Below, piece by piece: positions 50,801 through 61,841 of a stretch of DNA of 64,000 bases. Origin of the DNA: Coffea arabica (lineage: Eukaryota > Streptophyta > Magnoliopsida > Gentianales > Rubiaceae); the NCBI RefSeq assembly GCF_036785885.1, contig NC_092323.1, positions 28,776,501 to 28,840,500 on the forward strand. The letters are read 5' to 3'. The first letter of the stretch is position 1. Every line of letters begins with the position of its first letter. Made by a program: the position numbers and the translations under genes. A model generated the notes under the pieces. The model saw nothing but the letters and a program-made list of their open reading frames with translations. It had not been told where the DNA came from and did not search any database.

Positions 50801-51118
50801 AATTGGTGATTTTTCAGTCACCATTCTTGAAGTAGTACTACACTAGTCGATGATAGATTAGTACGTGGATATTTCAGGTTCTCTGCTTCTTGTGGTCCTA
50901 ATCTATGGGTGATTTAATTTTAGGGCACCATTTAAGGAAGCATATTGGATCTCATAATTTTTTGGTTTCCTTTTTATTTTTCAAGAAAGTAGGTACAGAC
51001 GTGTCTATGTTATGTTTTGCATTGTGCGTGTGATTAATGCAAAACAGTTGTACTATGTTGTCAACTTCAAATATTAGTCCTAGCACAATATATAGCTGAT
51101 GATTTCTTTTTGAAGCAG
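47831..51118 (+). other. Intron-like AT-rich DNA upstream of an unknown gene
   Basis: T-rich and without long open frames, like a plant leader intron or intergenic DNA. It includes a diverged local duplication of about 200 bp (49160-49350 and 49375-49570, sharing GTTGATTAA, TTTCTCCA and CAGCTAGTGTGAAT, and ending in AACATGGAT). No exon was supported. Confidence 0.35.
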
Positions 51119-51956
51119 ATGGATGGTCTTCGGATTCCTAACAAAGACTTGGCTGACCTCACACCTCATTTTGTTTGGTCCAAGGCTGAAATGTTGCAGC
51201 TGATGAAGCAGATGACGAAGGGTAGAAAAGATAATCTTTTCCTTCGAAAACATTGCCGGCATATGATGTTGGCTCAACCAGCCCAATATGTTATGGAAGC
51301 AGGGAATAAGAGGTAGAATCTGTTTTCAATTTGTATATTTGTGACAGTTATACGCGTGTTTCTAAAAGTTATTTTTTTTAGGCTCTCTGTTTAATAGGAT
51401 AAAGAGGTATCTGACCATTCGGATGTAGATAGGAAGTTCAGATGCACAAAAACTCTCATCTATTCGGAGAAAGATTATGGGGAGGAGGTTCGGGAGAATC
51501 AACAAGGACTTCTACAGCCACCAAACATCCTACAAAGAGGCACTGCGTAGGAAAAAGGAAAGGAATATTTTTGTTGTGAAGCCACACGAGGTCTCGTACA
51601 ACAGGCAATTTGCTCTACTGTCGGGCTTTAACAACATTGCTACTGGACAGATATACAAAATAGAAGTTTGGTCTCATGAGCATATGTGGTTCTTGAGCAG
51701 ATTCAAGAAATCAGGATTAGTGAATGCAAAAGTATATATAATTCCTGATCCGACTGAGAGGCATTATATCACTTATTTTGATCCTGAATCATTGGCTCGA
51801 AAGATACACGACATGGGGTTCTTGGTTGTATCCGATGACTGGCACTTGTATGGCCTTGATACTCGTCTGCTATATGAGGATCTCCATGCATTTGGGGAAC
51901 CATTGTCCCACTCCGTTTACTTCAATGGCACTCCAAAAACCTATAAAAAATGGTAA
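51119..51956 (+). CDS. Uncharacterised protein, at least two exons
   Basis: The first coding exon starts at ATG 51119 immediately after a good acceptor (GAAGCAG) and runs to about 51313 before GTAGAA. It encodes MDGLRIPNKDLADLTPHFVW and continues basic and Met-rich. A second exon follows an acceptor near 51451 (GATGTAG) or 51463 and runs to TAA at 51954-51956. It reads MGRRFGRINKDFYSHQTSYK, then hydrophobic and aromatic blocks including ARKIHDMGFLVVSDDWHLYG, and ends PKTYKKW. The second exon alone gives about 170 open codons with protein-like composition. I recognise no family. Exon joining is unproven because the border positions and phase are uncertain. It could be a host gene or an old transposon-derived gene. 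Confidence 0.5.
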
Positions 51957-52549
51957 AGAATCACCCCTCCTCTCTCTCATCTCAGTTGGCACAAGGAGTG
52001 GATAGAGTATGCTGACCTGAAAAAACAGGCTTACAATTTTTGTAGATATTTTGAGATACAGGCCTACAAATTTTGTAGATTTTTCCATCTTGAAAAAACA
52101 GGCTAGTTTCTGGCGAAGTTCTTACTGCTTAGCCTACTGCACTGTCCAGAAGCCAAGAAGAGTTTACATTAAGGAAGATGAAAACGTTAACAATGTTTCA
52201 TCGGAACACGTGAACATGTATTTTACTGTATAGGCATTCAAGTTAAACATTCAGTTCTGTCAAATTTTTCAGGTTATTGAGTTCCATTGGCAACTGAGGT
52301 GTGAGATTGTTTACACTAAGTAGGCTGCAATAATCAGGGAAAAAGCTTACGAAGCGCAAGTATGAAGTATTGAAGATAGATTCAGTGCTAGTTACTACAG
52401 TTATCAAGTAATAGATCTCCCTAACTGATTCTATACATGTTGGCCAGAAATAGGATTCAAAATTGGATAACATAAGACTTCACAAAGAGGAAAAAATTAT
52501 ATGGTTTGAAATGCAATTTTTGCTAAATAATCGATATGTGCAGAAGTTT
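51957..52549. other. 3' flank of the unknown gene
   Basis: Non-coding. It contains a short duplication of a phrase including CAGGCTTACAATTTTTGTAGAT (about 52028) and CAGGCCTACAAATTTTGTAGAT (about 52060), which can pair as small stem-loops. No other feature was seen. Confidence 0.35.
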
Positions 52550-52634
52550 GAGAAAATTCTTAAATTGTGATGAAAAAAAAAAGTTATTCTACAAAGGGGG
52601 TAATTTGTGGAGTTGGTTCCTGACTTGTGATTTT

Positions 52635-55214
52635 CGCATTTGTGAAATGCGAGTTCAGGTACCTCGCATTTGTGAAATGCGAGGTAAGTCTTTTCACGAA
52701 AAAAGAAAAAGAAGATCGCATTCTCCAAATGCGAGCTTACTCAGCTCGCATTAGGAGAATGCGAGATTAGGGACCTCGCATTTCATAAATGCGAGGTACT
52801 CAATTTGAAATCAATCAGACTTCCCAATTTCGCATTTCTCTTCCGTCGTGGCTACCTGTACTCTTTCCATGCAGCCTTTCACTCTCAAAATTATCTTGGT
52901 CTGAGCTTTGTCATCGGAAAGCAGAGCCACAGCTTTGTCGTCGGAATCTGTCGGCCTTCTCCTCGGAAGCTCTGCAATGTTGTAGAGTTACGGCGTTTCT
53001 CCTCAGGCGAAACCAGAAAGGCGGCATTTCTTCCCGTCCGAAGCTGTCATCGGAAGCTCTCTGCCATTGCAGAGCTTCCCCTTTGGGAACCCATCTCTGG
53101 TAGCTAGCTCCATTTAAGTCCGGCATCCGTCTTTCTCCATTTGCCATTCCTTTCACCAGAAACAGCATAAGAGGTAAGATTTTTTTTTTTCTGAGTTTTA
53201 ATTTTTTTCTGGGATTTTTTGTTTTTACGAATTGAAGTGGCTTTTATGATTTGGTAATTTATTGGACATTGTTGTTGTTTCGGTTGGCAATTTATTTGTG
53301 ACATTGTACATTGCTTGTTATCGGAGCTAAGTTTCTTCTTGTGGTTGATTACAAGAATGGGCTGTCCTAAGTTTCGGTTGGTGTAATGATAAATGTAGAC
53401 AATAAAGAAGATAGCATGTCAGATACCTTAAAGATGAATCATGCTATGAAAATTCATAAAGGACAGGAATCTTTTTACGTGCACACAATGCGCAGGAGTG
53501 CTTGAATATCCTCATATAATAAATTTTTTTTGATCTAGCAATTAAAGATCTAGCAAGTAAATCTGATATAACTTTTAAGATCATGCTATCCTTTGAATTT
53601 TTTCCCCTGTTGCTGTCTGTACTTTGAAAAATAAATGGAGTAAGAATTTGTTTATGCACTTACAAAAAATTAAAATAAAAACAATTTATTTACACACTTT
53701 CGAATTTATCCATTAATTCTTTGTCTATCCTTTTCATTTTTCATTTTTGCAATTGAAGCATGTTAATTACTTAATCTTCTTATGCCAAGTTGTTATTAAG
53801 TTATCCTTAATGGTGTAACAATGTTTTGGACAAATCAAATGTTGGAAAAAAAAAATCTAAGTCCATAATGACAACAACTACTCAAACAATTATACTTGAA
53901 TTTAAGCACTCTTATCCTTCCAAATTTTTAAACCCTGTATACGAAGTTTATATTAAGCACCATTTACTAAAGCTAACATTTATGGAGAAAATTCTTAAAG
54001 TGTGATGAAAAAAAAAAGTTATTCTACAAAGGGGGTAATTTTTGAGACTTGTGATCTTCGCATTTGTGAAATGCGAGTTCTGATACTTCGCATTTCACAA
54101 ATGCGAGGTCAGTCTTTTACGAAAAAAAGAAAAACAATGCGGTTGCATCCACATACTTTTTCTTTTATTTTGATTAATTTTGCTGGAGGTTAGCAGTTAG
54201 CTATTGCTTTCATGTGGAGGCAACATGGGATTAACGTGGATCAATATTGTATTGCAGAAACATGAAAGAGAAAAAAAGGAAAAACAGCAATCAATATTGC
54301 ATTCCAGAAACATGAAAGAGAAAAAAAAGGAAAAGCAGCAATCTAAGAACCATAGCTAGTTAATGCCAAGTTCTAAGTAGCTAGCTAGCCTACCAAAAAA
54401 ATAAAATCTTTAAGAAGCCATGCCGAAGCTGCAAAGAAACTTTGTCCTGGCTTTCTTAGTATTTAGTCTAAAACACCCTGCCTCAAAGATATTAGTTGTC
54501 GCATGTGGTGATTACAGTATTGCTTAATTGGTTTATAGGTTTGGACTTAGTTAAAGTTTTCCTTAAGCATATGGTCTGATAGGCTTCATGAAGTTGCCCA
54601 GTTTTTTTTACAGAAATGGAGCAGAGGATCTGCCTAGTTGGTGGGCTATCATGCTATTACAATGTCTACACATTTGACTGCTATGTGTTTTATCATAGTC
54701 TACGGTATCTGAGTAGCTTCTAGTATAATTTCTACTTTTACTGCTACTAGGGGCATCTGTACTTGGAAGTACTGGCACCCTCATGCTATCCATGCTAGCT
54801 TTAGGATCCATCACACTTTCCTGCAAACTCTGGAGAAAATTCTTAAATTGTGATGAAAAAAAAAAATTATTCTACAAAGGGGGTGATTTGTGAAGTTGGT
54901 TCCATAAATGTGATTTTCGCATTTGTGAAATGCGAGTTCAGGTTTTGTGCTCATACATTTTGCTTTTACTCAGGAAAAGTAATTAAAAATATGGCTTGGT
55001 AGCAGCAAAACTTTTTTTGTTTATTTTCTTTTTAATGGACTGACTATAACCATTACTTGCTAATTGTCGATATGAAAATGATGCTATATATATCAGATTC
55101 AAGCCATAGTTAAATTGTTGGGCATCAAAAATGAAAGAAATGGTAAAGAGCATAAACTGTAAGACTCGCATATGAGAAATGCGAACCTAGCACAGATCGC
55201 ATTTATAGAATGCG
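52635..55214. repeat. Ten 17-bp dyads, CGCATT-N5-AATGCG
   Basis: Positions: 52635-52651, 52665-52681, 52717-52733, 52747-52763, 52777-52793, 54059-54075, 54089-54105, 54918-54934, 55167-55183 (one arm imperfect) and 55198-55214. The 6-bp arms are almost invariant and total length is always 17 bp, while the five central bases vary (TGTGA, CTCCA, AGGAG, TCATA, TCACA, TATAG). Most are flanked by T/C on the left and A/G on the right, extending the symmetry. Spacing between neighbours is often exactly 30 bp (52635/52665, 52717/52747/52777, 54059/54089). Function is unknown; paired protein-binding sites or small hairpins are possible. Confidence 0.9.
52794..53173 (+). other. Putative leader exon of the MULE transposase gene
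   Basis: A GC-richer stretch follows the last clustered dyad and ends in AAGAG|GTAAGAT, a strong donor at 53174. The acceptor TCAAAATAG at 56949 precedes the transposase ATG by 17 bp. A leader exon with an intron of about 3.8 kb is therefore plausible. No long conserved protein was seen in it. The intron would contain several of the dyads. Confidence 0.4.
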
Positions 55215-56966
55215 AACACCTCCCTTGTCGGAATAGGACACCAAAGTAACCCCCTTCGTGGACCTTTTTTATTTTCTATAAGTATGTTTTCTATACCTAT
55301 GTTATTTAGTTTACCAACGCATATTTTCTTTGAAATTGGGGGAATAGATCCAAAAAGGTATATCGGAACAAGCAAGATCTACGGGAACGAGGTGGTTCAT
55401 CTGAACAAATCCCTCATTGCACCCCAGATCCTCTGCTCCAGTACCTTATCTTGGTTTTCTGTGATCTCCATCATATTCATGTAGGTGCATACAAAGTTTT
55501 CGACACAAGCCAGGAGACTTGAAGAGGCTTTGATTGGTACCACTAGGAAGTTGTACGCACAAGTGCATCTTCAGAATCTGAGGCAAATCATTGGGTAAGT
55601 CATGTAGTTTACAAGTAGATTTAATTGTAGTCATATTAATGTTCTAATTTTTTGAACTTTGCTTGGATTCGTTTTATGGTGAATTCATGAATGTAAAGTG
55701 AGACCCTCTACTGTAGTATATTTTTTAATTGCATGTTATGTTGGTTGACAGGGGAGTATAAGAAATTATTGTTGTTTCACACTCTACTATATACATTATA
55801 TTATTATTGTAGGTTTGTCAAATATCACAGTTCCTTGTCTTCTATAAGAAATTATTGTATATGAAATTATTCTACCGTATTTGCAGTGGTGTAAATTATC
55901 TCATATTTCTCAATTGTTTGAAAATCGATGTGCCTATGTTGGTTGGCAGGGAGTTTTAGCCAGTTACAGGGGAAACTCTGTCAAAATTTTTTTAAAATAT
56001 TTTTGGGTGTTTTTGATTAGTTATTGCCTTAAGAGTATAATAAGACAAATTGGCGACAATATGGACTCAAAAGGGGGGGTGCTTGGAAACGTTAAATAAA
56101 ACAAGATATCTGCCTACATTTAATAAACTTATACTCCATTTAATTAGGAATTCTTGACTAACATTTTGGCATGATGCGTAATAATGTATAGGCGGTTAGA
56201 GGGAATATTAACTTAGGTATAGAACTAAAAATATGTATACAAGACAAGCATGTATCACATTTGCTTGTACTACTAAAATATGAGAAAATTCTTAAATTGT
56301 GATGAAAAAAAAAGATATTCTACAAAGGGGCTAATTTCATGCCAACTTGTTATTAATGACAAGAACTACTCAAACAATTATACTTGAATTTACGCACCCT
56401 TATCCTTACAAATTTTTAAACCCTGTGTACGAACTTTATATTACACACCTCTTACTAAAGCTAACATTTATGAAGGTAAAGGCAAGGTTTGAAGTGAAAA
56501 TGCTTAATATTCCCGCTCCACTACTTTTGTCTTTTATACCAATCCTATATTTAGTATCGCTATTTGGAACCTATACCTTTTGCTAAAAACAGTGGGAAAA
56601 TATAAACTATTTATGATTTGACAATTCTAGTTATTATTAATTCCCTAAACACCCCTTTTCTCGATTTTTAGTCTTCTTACGTTAACCTCTGTTTAAATTA
56701 TCCTTATCATTCTAACCATTATATATGCAAAAAATAAGAGGATAATAAAACTATACCTACATAGTTGAATGTGATGCAAAGTTTAGATTTGGTGTGAAAT
56801 TTGGATGAAAAAATGATGTGGGTTGTGCTATTTTGTTGCATTTTTCCTGGGTAATTCAGTGGTAAATTTGGACCACATAAAAAAGTAGGGATTGTTATTT
56901 GTTATATATTCTTGTACCACATGAGCTAACTTATTTTATTTCAAAATAGGGATTCTTTTCACACGT

Positions 56967-59693
56967 ATGTCTATAGAAAGACCTGTGCGAGTGTCTCTTT
57001 ATTGGGGAGGTAGAATACACTACGAGGATGGGTCAATTTGTTACTTGCCTCGTACGTGCAACTGTACATTCTCATTACGATCCAAAATTGGATATGATGA
57101 GTTGGTGGATAGAATTTATCAATATATGGGGGTCGATAGGGGGTTGTTCAAGTTGAATATATTTCTCCGCCAACCTTGTGGCCGGAGCTCTTATAATGTC
57201 TCCCCAGTGGTGGATGATGAAACTCTGGAGATAATGTATGATGTATGGAACGAAATTGTTCCATACATCGCAGAACTTTATATCGAGAAGGAGGAAATAT
57301 TCCAAAATCCTCGAGTCACCGGGACATTCATTTCACCAAATACCAATTGTAGTCCGATGATGTCACTTGTCCATGCGTGCATGGATCTAACAAGGTTTCG
57401 ACCAAACTTTAGTACAGCAGTACCTGAGACAGCATCGGTATCACAATTGGCCCAGGGGGATTGTGTTAGGGATTCGTTAGAGCCACGTCTTCCATCAGGC
57501 TTAAGGACGGATGTTGAATCTGTTCAAGGCCTAGACTCGATTCAAAGTTTTAGAGATCGAGAATCACCGGAACATGTTGGTAGTTATGGCTTGGATTTCA
57601 CTGCCGGTCCAAGTCATTGTAACAGCCCCCTAGCTGATGATTCGGAGCATGATGTGGAAGATGTACAGGAATCTGAGTCGGTTGATGTGTCAGGCAGTGA
57701 CTCAGATGGCGAAATTGAACAACGTGGAGTCCACCAGGATGTCGAGAACCATCAGTCCTTTGATGCATCTGGCAACCTCTCATATGCTCCACGAGGATTG
57801 AAATTTTTCTCTAATCTTGGAAACATAGATGATGACGAGCATCTCACTGATGAAAGTGAGTTGGAGCGCATTGTGATATTCAGTGAGGAGAATAATAATA
57901 TAAGGATGCATATGAGATTTGAAAGCAAACAACAGCTGAGCAGGGCTATTAGAATGTGGTCTATCAATAATAATAGGGAGTTCAGGGTTGTTGAGAGTAA
58001 GAGTAACACCTGGGTTGCCAAATGTAAATCTGCAGTTCAAAGGAGTTTCACCACTGCGGCCGACTCATCGGAACCTCCATGCGACTGGTGTGTCCGAGCA
58101 GTGAAAAAAAAGACACATGGATTGTGGCAAATAACTAAGTGGGTGAACGATCACAATTGTCTAGGTGATTTGATCAGTAATAGCAATGCTAGCCTCACAT
58201 CGTCGGTTATTGCTAGACACATTGTTCATAGCATTGAAGACGATCTTGGGTACAAAGTAAAGAGCATAGTAAGTCATGTTAAAGAAGTGCTGAAGGTGGA
58301 TGTTTCTTATAAAAAGGCTTGGTACGGCAGACGCAAAGCTATTGAACTTGTATTTGGTTCTTGGGATGCCAATTTTGCCGACCTACCAAGATATGTTGAT
58401 GCACTTATGAAGTCAAATCAGGGTACTGTGATCAGGTGGTTGCACCGTTCTGATAGTACGGATCACATGAAGACATTTAAATATGTGTTTTGGGCCTTTG
58501 GATCGGCTATTGATGCATTTCACATGTGTCGACCGGTTATATGTGTTGATGGCACGCATTTGCGTGGCGAATATAAAGGCAAACTATTTGTTGCAGTCAC
58601 GCAAGATGCCAACAACAGGATTATTCCAATAGCTTATGCCATTGTCGACGAAGAGACTATTTCTAGTTGGTCTTGGTTCATGGAGCAATTTAGGTACCAC
58701 GTGGCCCGTGATCAGTGTCCTATTTGTGTCATTTCAGATCGGCATAATGGTATCATTCATGCCATGACACATTTTGACTATTGGCAGGAACCTTTGGCAT
58801 TTCATAGGTATTGCCTGCGACACGTTAGGAGTAACCTAATGACTCACTTCAAAGGTTTGCACCTAAAAAGGTTGTGTTGGGCAATGGGAAGAGCCAGACA
58901 ATTGCGCAAGTGGCGGGCATTCAAACGAGAATTGCGGAGCACGTTTCCAGGCGCATGGACTTATCTGTCTAACATTGAAATCGAAAAGTGGTGTCTAACA
59001 CATGACGGTGAGCATCGGTGGGGTATTTTGACAACCAACATATCCGAAAGTTATAATAATGTATTTAGAGGAGCACGTCATTTGCCTATCCGGGCTTGTA
59101 TTGATTTGACTTTTCATCGGACAGTTGAGTTGTTTAAAACAAGAAGGGAGGAGGCCAGACATTGCCGTAATCCATTTCCTCCTAAGATATGGCGGAAGTT
59201 TAAGAATTCGGATCAGAAAGCGGGATGTCACAGGGTTGTTGAATTCGATGGCTCTTCCGGGGTGTATAAAGTTGTGACAGGCCGACGTGTGGATGGCAAA
59301 GGGGGTAATACACAAACGGTCAAATATTTTGAAAACACTTGCTCTTGTGGTAAGTGGCAGTGTTACAGACTGCCCTGTTCGCACGTGTTGGCTGTGTGCA
59401 GGCACCGAAGGGATAATCCAGGAGCGCTTGTAGACCCTCAGTTCACAAAAAGGCGATGGGCAGTGCAGTATTCAGGAAAGTTTAACCCTTTGCCACATCG
59501 GGATACTTGGCTCCAACCAGATTGGGAGCTGCAGGCAGATAGAAGTAAATATGTTGCCCGTCGGGCGGGAAGGGTACGAGCTAGAAGAATTCGGAATGAG
59601 ATGGATGAGAGAGACCCTGAGGAACCAAGAAGGTGTACAAATTGTCATCAGTCGGGCCACAATAGAAGAAATTGCCCTAATTTTAGAGCTTGA
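56967..59693 (+). CDS. Mutator-like (MULE/MuDR) transposase, intact 908 codons
   Basis: Cut-and-paste transposase acting on Mutator-type inverted ends. In order: an N-terminal PB1-like region (about 1-115, VRVSLYWGGRIHYEDGSICY); an acidic linker (about 220-300); a MuDR-type DNA-binding domain (about 313-400, MRFESKQQLSRAIRMWSIN, with a CDWC/HNC zinc pattern); the catalytic core with Asp about 528 (ICVDGTHLRG), Asp about 591 (VISDRHNGI), the C/H motif YCLRH and Glu about 694 (TNISESYNN); a SWIM finger (about 790-812, CSCGKWQCYRLPCSH); and a C-terminal CCHC knuckle (CTNCHQSGHNRRNC). No stop or frameshift, and all catalytic residues are present, so it may be active or only recently silenced. ATG 56967 gives the full PB1-like start. 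Confidence 0.95.
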   Translation: MSIERPVRVSLYWGGRIHYEDGSICYLPRTCNCTFSLRSKIGYDELVDRIYQYMGVDRGLFKLNIFLRQPCGRSSYNVSPVVDDETLEIMYDVWNEIVPYIAELYIEKEEIFQNPRVTGTFISPNTNCSPMMSLVHACMDLTRFRPNFSTAVPETASVSQLAQGDCVRDSLEPRLPSGLRTDVESVQGLDSIQSFRDRESPEHVGSYGLDFTAGPSHCNSPLADDSEHDVEDVQESESVDVSGSDSDGEIEQRGVHQDVENHQSFDASGNLSYAPRGLKFFSNLGNIDDDEHLTDESELERIVIFSEENNNIRMHMRFESKQQLSRAIRMWSINNNREFRVVESKSNTWVAKCKSAVQRSFTTAADSSEPPCDWCVRAVKKKTHGLWQITKWVNDHNCLGDLISNSNASLTSSVIARHIVHSIEDDLGYKVKSIVSHVKEVLKVDVSYKKAWYGRRKAIELVFGSWDANFADLPRYVDALMKSNQGTVIRWLHRSDSTDHMKTFKYVFWAFGSAIDAFHMCRPVICVDGTHLRGEYKGKLFVAVTQDANNRIIPIAYAIVDEETISSWSWFMEQFRYHVARDQCPICVISDRHNGIIHAMTHFDYWQEPLAFHRYCLRHVRSNLMTHFKGLHLKRLCWAMGRARQLRKWRAFKRELRSTFPGAWTYLSNIEIEKWCLTHDGEHRWGILTTNISESYNNVFRGARHLPIRACIDLTFHRTVELFKTRREEARHCRNPFPPKIWRKFKNSDQKAGCHRVVEFDGSSGVYKVVTGRRVDGKGGNTQTVKYFENTCSCGKWQCYRLPCSHVLAVCRHRRDNPGALVDPQFTKRRWAVQYSGKFNPLPHRDTWLQPDWELQADRSKYVARRAGRVRARRIRNEMDERDPEEPRRCTNCHQSGHNRRNCPNFRA

Positions 59694-59939
59694 TTTTGTT
59701 ATTTAGCCAATAGATCCATTGTACTCCTCGTACCTTGGTAGGATTTTCGAAGTAGTATATTATATGTGATACCTTTTGGATGAAACATTTTCATGATATT
59801 ATAATTCTGATTTATTTTGAGCTGTTTCGCATATTTAAAGTCGATATAATATGAATTCGCATCTAGATCTCCTATTCTACTACCCTAATGTGTGTGGTCG
59901 TATCTCTCACCTATGCAATTTGCAGATACTATTTTTGGT

Positions 59940-60605
59940 ATGGCAGACATCCCTATACAGCCAGACCTACATCCGGGTCCATTTGTGTATGATGTTATAC
60001 CAGCAGGTTCAGTTCACCGGGCATATTCTATATTTCACGGGCATATTGTGGGTGATCAGCTGGATGTTAGGAGATGTGATAGGGGTTTTTGGGAGCATAC
60101 ACCTATTCCCGAAACTGTTCGGCATTATATTCGATTGACGGGTTTTGAAGGGGTATTAGAGTGTGGATATATGATGATTGACCATGCCTTGATCACTAGT
60201 TTAGTGGAGCGGTGGCGGCCCGAGACTCATACATTTCATCTCCCCGTTGGGGAGACTACGGTTACCTTACAAGATATAGAGGTCCTGTGGGGGCTACCCA
60301 TAGATGGACCTCCAGTTACAGGGATAGATACATCTCATAGCGTTGAGGAGTGGAGAAATTTATGTGAGGAGTTGCTTGGTTTCTCTCCAATGATGTCCGA
60401 TTTTGATGGACAACGGCTCAAATTGGGGTGTTTATCTAGAGTATTAGATTTAGAGCTGCCACCGGATGCCCCGGATGTTCAATGTCGACAGCGGGCCCGC
60501 ATATTCCCGCTTCTTCTGTTAGGGGGCCACTTATTGTCCGATAGGATTTATTCACAAAATTATACATTTGTATACATTTATATTAACATTTATGTATATT
60601 TATAA
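59940..60605 (+). pseudogene. Plant mobile domain (PMD) protein, C-terminally truncated
   Basis: From ATG 59940 the frame reads MADIPIQPDLHPGPFVYDVI, an N-terminal helix region, then ETHTFHLPVGETTVTLQDIE and VLWGLPIDGPPVTG. These are the hallmark motifs of the aminotransferase-like plant mobile domain found in MAIN/MAIL1 and in many transposons. About 205 residues are clearly PMD, ending near LLLLGGHLLSDR. The frame then runs into AT-rich simple sequence and stops at 60605, so the second half of the domain is missing, unless an intron begins here. It lies 247 bp after the transposase, in the same orientation, as in PMD-carrying MULEs. Confidence 0.85.
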
Positions 60606-61758
60606 TATACATTAATATTATGTGTAGACACCAAATTTTTGAATAATTTTTTTTATTATTGCATTATCTATTTTATTGGTCAATTTCATGTTTTTGGGGC
60701 ATTTTCTAGCATTTTCTAGCATTTTAGATTATTAATTATTATTACTGTTATTTTATTCTCGTTTCTCTTATGTTATTTGTTGCTCATTTAGTTGGCCTTA
60801 AATAAAAAATGAATGAAAAAAAAAGAAAGAAGAAGAAGAAAGAAAATTATTCACAAAATAGGATTTATTACTGTTAAATTACCATTTGTTATTTAAAAAA
60901 AAAAAAAGGAAAAAGAAGGAAACCCGCACGCGGGTTTTAGGCTGATTAAGAGATTCTGAAGAAAAAAAAAAAAAAAAACAGCCGCGCATGCAGCAGCGAC
61001 GGGGAATGATATTTTTCATGGGATCGATGGCTGAGGATTGTGGTGGGAATCAGCCTTTCATCCTCACCTTTGAGGTGAGGGTTTGAGGGTTATGATTCCC
61101 CATATAAAAAGAAAAGAAAACAGCAGAGAACGGGGGGGGGGAGTTTTATGACGGCTGGAGTCTTAGAGAGAGCTAGAGAGGGCGACGGAAAAGGAAACGA
61201 AAAAACACAGAGAGAGGGGTTTTTCTTGGAGGACGGCTGAGTGAGTGGAAAAAAAAACCAGGAGAGTCGGGGGTTTGAGATGAGGGTTGATGAAAAAGAC
61301 GCAGCTTTGAGCGAGAGGGAGGGCTGAGAGCGAAGTCTGATGAAGTTGACGGCTGGACAAAAAAGTGGGGCGCGACATTATGTATTATATGTATTATGTA
61401 TAATATAATACATTTATACATTTATATTAATCTGCATAATATTAATTAAACATTTATATTAATTATATTAATACATTTATAGATAAAATGTATATATATA
61501 TTTATAATATATTAATTTATACATTTATATTGTATTAATTTATAATTTATACAATTATTACATTTATATTATATTTATATCATGTATTATATACAATATA
61601 ATATATTTTTGTATTTTTATATAATTATATAAATATATTTATTTATAAATATTTATAAATTTATTACAAACACATAAATGTATATCAATATTTAAACAAT
61701 AAAAATTATAAATTATAAAAAAATTATTAATTAGGTAAATTATAAAAAATTATTAATT
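60562..61758. repeat. AT-rich low-complexity sequence around solo LTR 4
   Basis: 60562-60617 and 61383-61758 are almost pure A/T with recurring ATACATTTATATTA and TATTATATGTAT words. It is probably an expanded simple repeat. Solo LTR 4 inserted into it, and it interrupts the PMD reading frame. Confidence 0.8.
60618..61382 (+). mobile_element. Solo LTR 4 (60623-61377) with TTATG target duplication
   Basis: The element begins TGTAGACACCAAATTTTTG and ends GGGGCGCGACA. It is flanked by perfect TTATG at 60618-60622 and 61378-61382. It is 755 bp, with TG...CA ends, a possible TATA (CATATAAAAAG, about 61101) and a small GC hairpin (ACCCGCACGCGGGT, about 60923). It is unrelated to solo LTRs 1-3. No internal retroelement sequence is present. 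Confidence 0.82.
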
Positions 61759-61841
61759 AGGAGAATGCGAGATTAAGTATTCCCATGGAATGCGAGGTAC
61801 TCAATCTGATATCGTAAGAATTCCCAATTCCCAGACAAACA

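Larger units (their letters stand above)
52550..56340 (+). repeat. Four direct copies of a 60-100 bp module
   Basis: The module GAGAAAATTCTTAAATTG, TGATG plus an A-run, then ATTCTACAAAGGGGG starts at 52550, 53985, 54833 and 56282. The first three continue into a CGCATT...AATGCG dyad; the fourth is cut short. A further roughly 115-bp direct repeat occurs at 53870-53985 and 56358-56472 (ACTACTCAAACAATTATACT and following). Confidence 0.85.
52550..60560 (+). mobile_element. Mutator-like element region with transposase and PMD frame
   Basis: The region combines repeated non-coding modules (52550-56340), a complete MULE transposase (56967-59693) and a truncated plant mobile domain frame (59940 on). 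A module at 52550-52690 (TCTACAAAGGGGGTAATTT followed by dyads) faces an inverted relative at 55160-55265 (GTAACCCCCTTCGTGG). This suggests terminal or subterminal inverted repeats of one or more nested elements. I could not fix the outer ends or a target duplication; the right side is disrupted by AT-rich sequence and a solo LTR. Boundaries are approximate. Confidence 0.65.

Noticed and set aside
57752-59405. Minus-strand frames of 86-136 residues
   Set aside because: Shadows of the intact MULE transposase on the opposite strand.
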